Positions 36,313 to 43,963 of a DNA stretch of 57,491 bases are shown one piece after another (positions within the stretch are counted from its first letter, which is position 1; each line of letters begins with the position of its first letter). The position numbers and the translations under genes were made by a program. The notes beneath the pieces were generated by a model, which did not search any database, was not told the DNA's origin, and worked only from the letters and a program-made list of their open reading frames with translations. Location of the stretch: positions 1-57,491 of the forward strand of contig SYGP01000017.1 in assembly GCA_005799495.1 (NCBI GenBank), in the 5' to 3' direction. This DNA comes from Planctomycetia bacterium. GTDB taxonomy: Bacteria; Planctomycetota; Phycisphaerae; Phycisphaerales; SM1A02.

Positions 36313-37503
36313 ATGTCGGCAGCGCAGATATCCGCTGATGCGCTGATCATCGGCGGTGGAGTTGCGGGGCTCTTCATCCTGGACACTTTGGTCGATTCAG
36401 GCGTTGGTGCATTGCTCGTCGATGCACATCCGCTTGGCAGTGGGCAGACCACGAGCAGCCAGGGAATCTTGCACGCCGGGGTGAAGTACGCGCTCGCTGG
36501 CAGCGCCGGAGACGATGCCGTTGAAGCATCGGAGGCAGCCGCGCTCTGGTCGGAGATGTTGTGCGGCGGAGCGGGCAATGACTTGCGCGGCGTGCGCGTG
36601 CTGACCGACCACTGCTGGCTGTGGCGCAGCGCATCGTGGGCTGGGGTGGCGGGCATGCTCGGTGCTCGACTGGCGCTTCGAACTGCGCCGGTCGCGGTCG
36701 CCGAACAGGAGCGCCCCGAGTGGCTGAGAGGCGTGAAGGGTGATGTGCTGAAACTCGGCGAGACGGTGATCGATCCCCGTTCACTCCTGCAGGTTCTTGC
36801 CGAGCGGCATTCCGCACGCATTCTGCGCAGCGATGTCCAAGCGATCGAGCGTCTGGCGAACGGCGCATCGGTCACGATGGGCGGAACAGGGGAGTACCGC
36901 GTCCGCGCATCGTCCGTGATTCTCGCGGCGGGGAACGGCAACGAACGGCTGTCCGCACTCGCGGATGCGGCAGAGCCGATGCAGCGCCGCCCGCTGCGGC
37001 AGTTGATGATTCGCGGGTCGCTGCCGCTGGTGTTTGGTCACTGCATCGACGGCGCTCGAACGCGTGTGACGATCACGAGTGACCGTTTGGCTGACGGATC
37101 CGTGGTCTGGCATGTGGGTGGGCAGATCGCGGAAGATGGCGTCCGCATGGATGCGAGTGAGTTCCTGCGATACGGACTCGCGGAGGTCGCCAGTGCGCTG
37201 CCCGGCGTGGAACTCGGCGGCTGCGAAGCGGGGGAGTACGTCGTGGATCGAGCGGAACCGCGGACAAAGGACGGTCGCCGTCCGCCGCGTGCGTTCGCGC
37301 AGTGGAGTGGATCGATCTGCACGGTGTGGCCCATCAAGTTGGTGCTCGCACCGCTGCTCGCCAAGGCAGTGTGCGCGCAAGTGCGTGAGCGATCAGTTGT
37401 GCGCTCGCCATCGAACGGCTGGGGCGACTTGCGCGATGGAGTCACCATGGCCCAGCGTCCCTGGGAGTCGCGGTGGAACTCGCCGCAGATGGGAACGAGA
37501 TGA
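36313..37503 (+). CDS. FAD-dependent oxidoreductase (DAO / glycerol-3-phosphate dehydrogenase-like)
   Basis: This 396-residue protein binds FAD through DALIIGGGVAGLFILDTL at the N-terminus. The DAO-fold motif SGQTTSSQGILHAGVKY follows, as in glycerol-3-phosphate dehydrogenase and L-2-hydroxyglutarate oxidase. A second nucleotide-fold strand is seen in RASSVILAAGNGNERLSAL. It overlaps the aldo/keto reductase gene by four bases, so the two redox enzymes are co-translated. The substrate is unknown. Confidence 0.8.
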   Translation: MSAAQISADALIIGGGVAGLFILDTLVDSGVGALLVDAHPLGSGQTTSSQGILHAGVKYALAGSAGDDAVEASEAAALWSEMLCGGAGNDLRGVRVLTDHCWLWRSASWAGVAGMLGARLALRTAPVAVAEQERPEWLRGVKGDVLKLGETVIDPRSLLQVLAERHSARILRSDVQAIERLANGASVTMGGTGEYRVRASSVILAAGNGNERLSALADAAEPMQRRPLRQLMIRGSLPLVFGHCIDGARTRVTITSDRLADGSVVWHVGGQIAEDGVRMDASEFLRYGLAEVASALPGVELGGCEAGEYVVDRAEPRTKDGRRPPRAFAQWSGSICTVWPIKLVLAPLLAKAVCAQVRERSVVRSPSNGWGDLRDGVTMAQRPWESRWNSPQMGTR

Positions 37504-38306
37504 ACGCACTCGCACTCCCCGAGCGGCGAGCCGCCCGACTTTCGCGCGCAGTTCAAGTGCTCGGTTGGGGGGCGTTCAAGATCGGTCGCAATGAGGGGAT
37601 CAAGTACCCCATGGCGTATGAACTCCCCACCGAACAAGACGCCGTCGCGCTCGTGCAGCAGATCGTGCGGATGGGGATTCGTTCGATCGATACGGCTCCT
37701 GCCTATGGACTCTCCGAGCAGCGCATCGGCCTTGCGCTCGAGGGGCTCACGGCGCAGGAGCGGAGTTCCGTGTTCCTGTCGACGAAGGTGGGAGAGCGCT
37801 TCGAGGGTGGGCAGTCGCACTTTGACTTTTCCGGAACAGCGGTGGAGTCGAGTGTCCTGCGCAGCCTGCAACTGCTCCGGACCACGCGGCTCGATCTGGT
37901 GTGGGTTCACTCCGACGGAAGTGATGAACGAATCGTGGCGGACGGCGCGGCGATCGGCGCGCTCGAAGCACTTCGAGCGGGTGGCGTGGTGGGGGCCATC
38001 GGTTTTTCCGCCAAGCACGCCGATGGCGCGCGGGCCGCACTCGCCGATCCTCGCGTGGATGCGCTCATGCTCGAGTTTCACCCGACCAAGCCAGAGTTGC
38101 TGCCTGTCATCGCGGATGCGGGTAGGAGTGGGCGAGCGGTGTTCATCAAGAAGCCGCTTGCCAGTGGCACCCTCGATCCAGCGGTCGCCATCCCGTGGAT
38201 TCTGCGAAACGCGGCTGTCACCAGTGTGGTCGTCGGGGGACTCTCCATCGAACGCCTTCGCGCCAACGCTGCGCTTGCAGCAGACACCGCGCCTGCCTCG
38301 CGTTGA
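37500..38306 (+). CDS. aldo/keto reductase
   Basis: This 268-residue TIM-barrel oxidoreductase has the AKR motifs LGWGAFKIGRN, RSIDTAPAYGLSEQRIG (Asp and Tyr of the active site), STKVGE for the lysine, and LDLVWVHS for the histidine. The NADPH-binding end is less clear. The start is the ATG in the ATGA overlap with the FAD enzyme. A coupled pathway with that enzyme is likely, though neither substrate can be named. Confidence 0.85.
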   Translation: MNALALPERRAARLSRAVQVLGWGAFKIGRNEGIKYPMAYELPTEQDAVALVQQIVRMGIRSIDTAPAYGLSEQRIGLALEGLTAQERSSVFLSTKVGERFEGGQSHFDFSGTAVESSVLRSLQLLRTTRLDLVWVHSDGSDERIVADGAAIGALEALRAGGVVGAIGFSAKHADGARAALADPRVDALMLEFHPTKPELLPVIADAGRSGRAVFIKKPLASGTLDPAVAIPWILRNAAVTSVVVGGLSIERLRANAALAADTAPASR

Positions 38307-38331
38307 CACTCTTTCCAGCGCCCTTTACCAT
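38303..38331 (+). promoter_or_regulatory. candidate sigma-70 promoter of the lipoprotein operon
   Basis: TTGACA (38303-38308) and TACCAT (38326-38331) are separated by 17 bases. The -35 matches the consensus exactly. It overlaps the stop codon of the aldo/keto reductase gene and lies 58 bases before the first lipoprotein start. Confidence 0.5.
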
Positions 38332-38388
38332 CTCGCGACTGCGTCGAGTTCGTCGCAGATTTCCCCTCGGACAGCTCGGGAGAACCCA

Positions 38389-38754
38389 ATGATCCTCGGA
38401 AACCATCGGTCACAACCCACCCACTCGCCTCGAGTTCTCCGCAGGACCGCACTGTCACTCGCGTGCATCACGCTTGCAGCAGTTGGCTGCGAGACCACGC
38501 GAACCCGGCAGCAGACCACTTTCACGACGAACCCGACGATGGCGGGTGGAAGTCTCCCAACGCTCGACACAACCCAGAATCCAGTGCCCATCGATCCTTC
38601 GATCCATGTGCACGGGCCCAACAACACCTTTGCGTTCGGTCAGCAGTTCCGGCCGACGACGATCATTGATCCGAAGGAACGCATCGACCAGAACACGGTG
38701 TCCACCACGACGACGACCACCACATCGACCACTTTCCCCAAGATCAATCCATGA
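38389..38754 (+). CDS. small lipoprotein of unknown function
   Basis: This 121-residue protein has a lipoprotein signal (LRRTALSLACITLAAVGC). The mature part is short, polar and rich in Thr, Asn and Pro, with a run of threonines near the end (VSTTTTTTTSTTFPKIN) and no recognisable fold. ATG 38389 has CGGGAG upstream. It overlaps the FlgO-like gene by four bases, starting a three-gene envelope operon. Confidence 0.75.
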   Translation: MILGNHRSQPTHSPRVLRRTALSLACITLAAVGCETTRTRQQTTFTTNPTMAGGSLPTLDTTQNPVPIDPSIHVHGPNNTFAFGQQFRPTTIIDPKERIDQNTVSTTTTTTTSTTFPKINP

Positions 38755-39443
38755 GCACACTCAAGAACGCCGCACTCCTTTCCCTCGCATCGATCTGCGT
38801 CGCTTCGTCAGGTTGCGTGACTCGGCAGTCACTCGTGACCGACGGCAGTCCGACGGCCCTGACGTCCTACGATGCCAACTACACGGAGACCGCCTACCGC
38901 GCCGTGCAGTACATGCTCTGGAATGCTCGGGATCAGATCGTGGGCGACGATGCATTCGATTCCACCCGTCCCGTGCTCTGCTCAGTGGCGGTCGACTTGA
39001 ACGACATGAACAAGACGACCAACTTCGGTCGTCTGATGGGACAGTCGCTCAAGACCGCCCTGCAGGCGCAGCGAGTCAACAAGATCATCGAAGTGGATCT
39101 GCGTCAGGCGTATGTCCCGATCATCCAGGGCGAGAACGCCGGCGAATTCCTGCTTTCCCGCAATCTGCTCACACTCGCGCCGCGCTTCAATGCGGGTGCA
39201 GCGCTCGTGAGCACCTACAGCATCGCGCTCAACAAGGTGTATGTCACGGTTGAACTGATCAATGTGGACCAGAACGTGATCGTGGCGGCGCACCAGTTCG
39301 AGATTCCGATCGGGCCGCGGACCTGGGCGCTGCTGACGAACAAGGAGCTGCCACCCGAGGCGGATTCGATCCTGCAGTACCGCCCTCCGCAGTCCGCGTC
39401 GGGGCAGATGGAGAAGCCGTGGCCATTCGCGAATCCCAGCTGA
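38751..39443 (+). CDS. FlgO-like outer-membrane lipoprotein
   Basis: This 230-residue lipoprotein (signal SLASICVASSGC) resembles the FlgO domain: AVDLNDMNKTTNFGRLMGQSLKTALQAQRV, VNKIIEVDL, GEFLLSRNLLTLAPRF and VSTYSIALNKVYVTVELINVDQNVIVAAHQFEI. In Vibrio FlgO stabilises flagella with FlgP and FlgT. No flagellar gene is seen in the window, so a different envelope role, perhaps of the LpoB/curli-accessory kind, is also possible. It overlaps the preceding lipoprotein gene and is 16 bases before the next. Confidence 0.78.
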   Translation: MSTLKNAALLSLASICVASSGCVTRQSLVTDGSPTALTSYDANYTETAYRAVQYMLWNARDQIVGDDAFDSTRPVLCSVAVDLNDMNKTTNFGRLMGQSLKTALQAQRVNKIIEVDLRQAYVPIIQGENAGEFLLSRNLLTLAPRFNAGAALVSTYSIALNKVYVTVELINVDQNVIVAAHQFEIPIGPRTWALLTNKELPPEADSILQYRPPQSASGQMEKPWPFANPS

Positions 39444-39459
39444 TGCGGATGGAAGCCAA

Positions 39460-40023
39460 GTGCAGTTCCTGAAAACTCAACCCACCGCGAATGCCATGAA
39501 TCTCCCGATCCGCTCTCTCTCTTCACTGCTCGCCCTCGTCTCGCTCTGCACACTGAATGCGTGTCAGACGCCCAACCAGCCGAACGCTGTTCCGCTGGCG
39601 AAGGTCCGTGCACAGTTGCCCTCAGACTGGGTTTCCTTGCAGCCCGATGACTGGCGATTGGCATATCTCGACAGCCCGACGCGTCAAACCCTGCGGGATA
39701 TGAAGAAGGAGTTGGCTGACGAGCGTGCATCGCACACATTTGCGTTCAACAACGGCTATTCCGATGCGACCTATGCGAAGATCCGCGATGTCAATGAGGC
39801 TTGCAACAAGGCCTTCTGCGCGAACGCAGTCACCATTGGCAAGGACCTGACGCCGGAACTCGCAGGCACCTCGCTCTCGGTCAACGAGGCCTACATGAAC
39901 TCCACGGTGGTAGGGGATGTGAACCTGCGGCAGGTGCAGGATGATTGGGCGCGTCTGTGGCTGATGAACAAGCCATCGAATCTCAGCCCTTATCCGATTG
40001 TCAACACGGGCGGGCGTCCCTGA
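39460..40023 (+). CDS. lipoprotein of unknown function
   Basis: This 187-residue protein has a lipoprotein signal (SLLALVSLCTLNAC). The mature part is helical and polar with several aromatic residues (SDWVSLQPDDWRLAYLDSP) and two cysteines (EACNKAFCAN). I do not recognise a family. GTG 39460 has GGAAG upstream; ATG 39496 is an alternative. Its 3' end overlaps the convergent serS gene by 23 bases. Confidence 0.68.
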   Translation: MQFLKTQPTANAMNLPIRSLSSLLALVSLCTLNACQTPNQPNAVPLAKVRAQLPSDWVSLQPDDWRLAYLDSPTRQTLRDMKKELADERASHTFAFNNGYSDATYAKIRDVNEACNKAFCANAVTIGKDLTPELAGTSLSVNEAYMNSTVVGDVNLRQVQDDWARLWLMNKPSNLSPYPIVNTGGRP

Positions 40024-41419
40024 GAGCGATCCGATCGCGGCCGCCGAGGTGAGGTCGCAGCGGGGCCGGAATCAGCACGCTGCCATCCGCCTGCTGATGC
40101 ATTTCGAGAAGCGGGATCAGGATGCGGGGGCTTGCCACCACCGTGTTGTTGAGCGCATGCGCAAAGGTCGTCTTCCCACTCTCATCCTTGTATCGCAGGT
40201 TCAGCCGTCGACACTGGAAGTCGCCGAGCCTGCTCGCGGAATGCGTCTCGCCGTACGCGCCGCGAGGTGATCCATCCGCGGCCGTTTCGCCGCGACCTGG
40301 CATCCAGCTTTCGATGTCGATCATGTCCTCGTTCTTTACGCCGAGGTCGCCGCTGCAGCACTGCAGCAAGCGGTAGGGGATCTCCAGCGATTGCAGGAGC
40401 ATCTCCACTGACTCCATCATCGTCGCATGCCAGCGACGGCTTTCAGCATCGTCCGCTCGGCAGACGACAACCTGCTCCACCTTGTCGAACTGGTGGATGC
40501 GGTAGAGCCCCGCAGTGTCCTTGCCCGCAGCGCCTGCCTCCCGGCGGAAGCAGGTGGAGACGGTGACGTACTTCCGAGGCAACGACTCCACGGGGAGGAT
40601 CTCATCGGCATGGAGACCCATGAGTCCCACTTCACCTGTGCCCGTCAGGAACAGATCATGCGTGCTGCCGCGCGATGACTCGGCGATGTGATACGCCTGC
40701 TCCCGACCCGCGGGAAAGAACCCTGTGCCGACCATGCACTCCTCGCGAACGATGACGGGGATGCCCATCGGCTCGAATCCGCGCACGTCCACCATGAAGT
40801 CGAGCGCATGCCGCAGCACCGCCTGATGCAGACGCATGCCGAGTCCCGTGAGGACGTAGTGGCGCGTTCCAGACATCTTGACGCCGCGGTCAAAGTCCAC
40901 CAAACCGAGCGAATGCACGAGTTGCAGGTGGGACTTGGGTGCAAAGCCGCGGTTCTCCGCAAAGGAACGCGCAGGGTCGAAGCCCGGCGGATTCCAGCGG
41001 CGGATCTCGACATTGTCCTCGCTGCCTTTGCCGCGCGGCACATCAGCCGCGGGTGGCTGCGGCACCGTGAGGAGAAGTGACTGCCACTCCGGTTCGACAT
41101 CGCCGAGCATGCGCTCGAGCACGGCCACTTCATTCTTCAGTTGCACGGGCTTCGCCTCGAGTGCTGCCAACTGCTCGGCAATGCCCGCGCGCTCGCCATC
41201 CGATGCCGATTTCAGCTGTCCCTTGAGCTTGCCAATCTGCGGTCCCGACTCCTTGCCCAAGCGATTCTGCTCCGCGCGCTTCTGCTCGAGATCGGAGAGG
41301 ATTCTCCGTCGCTGCTCATCGAGCGCGCGCAGTCGGGGGAAGTCCACCTCCATCCCCTTGTCGCGCGCACCCTGGATGAACCGTTCGGGATCGTCGCGGA
41401 ACGCCTTGATATCGATCAT
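40001..41419 (-). CDS. serS: seryl-tRNA synthetase
   Basis: This 472-residue class II synthetase charges tRNA-Ser. The N-terminal coiled-coil arm is at about 30-110 (RRRILSDLEQKRAEQNRL). Motif 2 is YVTVSTCFRREAGAAG and motif 3 is near SVLIPAPLRPHLGG; the Ser-site TGTGEVGL is also present. It is about 40 residues longer than most bacterial SerRS. ATG 41419 gives the usual start MIDIKAFRDDPERF. Confidence 0.96.
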   Translation of the reverse strand: MIDIKAFRDDPERFIQGARDKGMEVDFPRLRALDEQRRRILSDLEQKRAEQNRLGKESGPQIGKLKGQLKSASDGERAGIAEQLAALEAKPVQLKNEVAVLERMLGDVEPEWQSLLLTVPQPPAADVPRGKGSEDNVEIRRWNPPGFDPARSFAENRGFAPKSHLQLVHSLGLVDFDRGVKMSGTRHYVLTGLGMRLHQAVLRHALDFMVDVRGFEPMGIPVIVREECMVGTGFFPAGREQAYHIAESSRGSTHDLFLTGTGEVGLMGLHADEILPVESLPRKYVTVSTCFRREAGAAGKDTAGLYRIHQFDKVEQVVVCRADDAESRRWHATMMESVEMLLQSLEIPYRLLQCCSGDLGVKNEDMIDIESWMPGRGETAADGSPRGAYGETHSASRLGDFQCRRLNLRYKDESGKTTFAHALNNTVVASPRILIPLLEMHQQADGSVLIPAPLRPHLGGRDRIALRDARPC

Positions 41420-41487
41420 GGGCGCCAAGGTATCGCGGATCACCTGTCCTGTCGGAAGCTCGCGCGAACGCCTACCTTCCATGGGCC

Positions 41488-42165
41488 ATGTCGCGTCCGA
41501 GTCGGGATCGTCAGCGACCGCTTGCCATCGGCGGGTGGATCGCCGCCAGCATCGTGGTTGGCGTGACGCTCCTGAGCGCAATCGCCCCCGCGGATTGGCT
41601 GACCTGGTGGCTCGAAATCGCCTGGGTGATCCTGGGATTGCCGGTGGTCGTCTGGGTTGCCCGCACCCGCGGCATCACGGCGATGCTTGTTGTGCTTCTG
41701 ATGTTGCACGCGATCGTCCTCGCGGTAGGTGCGCACTACACCTATGAGCATGTGCCGCTCGGCGAGTGGGTGCGGGCGTGGACGGGATCGGAGCGCAACA
41801 ACTTCGATCGGCTTGGGCATCTGATGCAGGGGTTCGTGCCTGCGATCATCGCGCGGGAGTTGCTTCGGCGCACATCGCCGATCGCTCCGGGTGCGTGGCT
41901 CTGCATCCTGATGATTGCGCTTCCCGTGGCGTTCAGCAGTTGCTTCGAGATGATCGAGTGGTGTGCCGCCGTGCTGCTTGGGTCCTCGGCGGACGCGTAC
42001 CTCGGATCGCAGGGCGATACATGGGACGCGCAGTGGGACATGTTCTGCGCGCTCATCGGCGCCACCGCGGCAACTCTCACGCTGTCCGCTGGGCATGAAC
42101 GGCAAGTGGCGCAGCTGCTCCGCGCAAATCCGCCGTCGCACCATCAGGCGCCGCGGTCGCGATAG
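41488..42165 (+). CDS. YjdF/DUF2238-family membrane protein
   Basis: This 225-residue protein has about six membrane segments and the family motif NNFDRLGHLMQGFVPAIIARELL followed by AFSSCFEMIEWCAA and GDTWDAQWDMF. The function of the family is not known. It diverges from serS with 68 bases between, and its end overlaps the convergent NAD kinase gene by 22 bases. Confidence 0.85.
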   Translation: MSRPSRDRQRPLAIGGWIAASIVVGVTLLSAIAPADWLTWWLEIAWVILGLPVVVWVARTRGITAMLVVLLMLHAIVLAVGAHYTYEHVPLGEWVRAWTGSERNNFDRLGHLMQGFVPAIIARELLRRTSPIAPGAWLCILMIALPVAFSSCFEMIEWCAAVLLGSSADAYLGSQGDTWDAQWDMFCALIGATAATLTLSAGHERQVAQLLRANPPSHHQAPRSR

Positions 42166-42995
42166 TTCGGCGGCGCTGCCCAGCGCATCTTGGAAATCAG
42201 CTGGCGACCGTATGTCACGGCTGGATTGCCGATCAGTCGCGCCATCATCTCATGGCGTGCAACACGAATCGTGTCGCCAGGATGCAGGCGCATGTGAATC
42301 TGCCCATCGATGGCGAGGTTGGTTCCCTCGTTCGCCCGCTCGACATGCACCAAGACTTCGATGTGGCTTGGCAGGACAATCGGGCGGAACGCCAGGCTGT
42401 GCGCGCAGATCGGCGTCACGATGAGCGCCTCGACATCGGGATGCACGATGGGACCGCCAGCCGACACGTTGTATGCCGTCGACCCAATGGGGCTGGCGAC
42501 GATCACGCCATCGCCCGCGATGTCCGGCCCCGTGTCCAGCCCAAAGTCCACGCGAAGTTCGATCATTCGGAAGGGAATGCCTGCGCTCACGACGGCATCG
42601 TTCACCGCGATCCCCGAATGCACGAGCTGCCCATCGGCACGATGAACTTCGACATCCATCACCATGCGGTGCCGGATGAGGGGCGTAGGGCTGAAGATCT
42701 GTTTCGCCTGCGACTCCAGCGATGCGACATCGAACTCCGCGAGGAAACCGAGCCGACCCGAATTGAGGCCGATCAGTGGGATGCCTCGCTCAAGGATTCG
42801 GCGGACCTGGGCGATGAGCGTTCCATCACCGCCCACCGCGACAAACCGCTCGAAGTCCAGTGCATCGGGAATGGGCGTGCTGTCCGCGGGCATCTCCGCG
42901 ACAATCTCGCCGTGCGCGCGAAGGACGGCGCGAACGCGCTCGAGGAGCGCCGCCGCATCGGGAACATCGGGGGAGACAGCGAGCAGACTTCGCAT
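42144..42995 (-). CDS. nadK: NAD kinase
   Basis: This 283-residue enzyme phosphorylates NAD to NADP. The motifs are FVAVGGDGTLI, GLNSGRLGFLAEF, and GDGVIVASPIGSTAYNVSAGGPIVHP. Length is normal. It is the last gene of a minus-strand run whose upstream members are the ABC ATPase and two other proteins; the ATPase gene ends at the base where this one starts. Confidence 0.95.
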   Translation of the reverse strand: MRSLLAVSPDVPDAAALLERVRAVLRAHGEIVAEMPADSTPIPDALDFERFVAVGGDGTLIAQVRRILERGIPLIGLNSGRLGFLAEFDVASLESQAKQIFSPTPLIRHRMVMDVEVHRADGQLVHSGIAVNDAVVSAGIPFRMIELRVDFGLDTGPDIAGDGVIVASPIGSTAYNVSAGGPIVHPDVEALIVTPICAHSLAFRPIVLPSHIEVLVHVERANEGTNLAIDGQIHMRLHPGDTIRVARHEMMARLIGNPAVTYGRQLISKMRWAAPPNYRDRGA

Positions 42996-43942
42996 CAGGA
43001 CACGATTCCTTTCGTCAACCGCATGAAGGCGGTCTCCAGCGTGACGGGTTCGTGGGAGAAGCGCGCCACGCGGAATCCCTGCGTGATGAGTCGGCTGGGA
43101 ATGTCGCTGACGACAAGCCCAGCGCGCGGATCGATCGATACATCGATTCGAGTGTTGCGGTCCTCGCGTTCGAGCGAGACCTTCACGATGCCCTTGACGT
43201 TTTGCAGCAGGGCAGCGGCATCTTCGGGTCGTTCATCCACCACGACATGCACGGTGCCGCCCGTTCCGGCCTTGGCGAGCATGTCGGAGATCTTGCCTGC
43301 ATACACCAGCCTGCCCTGTTCGATGATGCCGACCGCCGTGCACAACTCCGCGAGCTCCGACAGGATGTGCGACGAGATCAGAATCGTCTTCCCCATGCGC
43401 CGCAACTCCTTCAGGAGCTCCCGCATCTCGATGCGTGCCCGCGGATCAAGACCGCTCGATGGCTCATCCATCAGCAGCACCTTCGGGTCATGCAGCAGCA
43501 CCCGCGCCACGGAAAGCCGCTGTTGCATGCCTCGCGAAAGGCCGTTCACATCCGCTGCCCGCTTGGAAGTGAGGTCAGTCAGTTCGAGCACTTCGCCGAT
43601 CACGCGTTGCCGCCGTTCGCCGTGAATGCCGTAGCACGCCGCGAAGAACTCGAGGTACTCGCTCACGAGCATGTCCTCATACGCACCGAGGAAGTCAGGC
43701 ACATAGCCGATCACGGGTCGAATCAGATGATTCTGGTAGCCGATCACATGCCCATCGACGCGCGCCTCGCCCCAGGTGGGCTTCAGCAGCGTGGCCAGAA
43801 TCTTGATGGTCGTCGTCTTGCCCGCGCCGTTGGGACCGATGAATCCGAAACAAGTCCCCTCATCGATCGTGAGGTTGAGATTGTCCAGCGCGATCAGTTC
43901 GCCGTACTTCTTGGTGAGGTTGACCGTTTCAATCATCGCCAC
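42995..43942 (-). CDS. ABC transporter ATP-binding protein
   Basis: This 315-residue ATPase has Walker A GPNGAGKTTTIK, signature LSRGMQQRLSVARVLL, Walker B KVLLMDEPSSGLDP and an H-loop SSHILSEL. The C-terminal extension of about 90 residues fits ATPases of ABC-2 exporters (NatA, CcmA or Gld type). No ABC-2 permease gene is adjacent; the gene upstream encodes a large membrane-anchored protein that might replace it. The start may be GTG 43942 or ATG 43936. Confidence 0.92.
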   Translation of the reverse strand: MAMIETVNLTKKYGELIALDNLNLTIDEGTCFGFIGPNGAGKTTTIKILATLLKPTWGEARVDGHVIGYQNHLIRPVIGYVPDFLGAYEDMLVSEYLEFFAACYGIHGERRQRVIGEVLELTDLTSKRAADVNGLSRGMQQRLSVARVLLHDPKVLLMDEPSSGLDPRARIEMRELLKELRRMGKTILISSHILSELAELCTAVGIIEQGRLVYAGKISDMLAKAGTGGTVHVVVDERPEDAAALLQNVKGIVKVSLEREDRNTRIDVSIDPRAGLVVSDIPSRLITQGFRVARFSHEPVTLETAFMRLTKGIVS

Positions 43943-43963
43943 GATGTCTCTCTTGCGACCACT

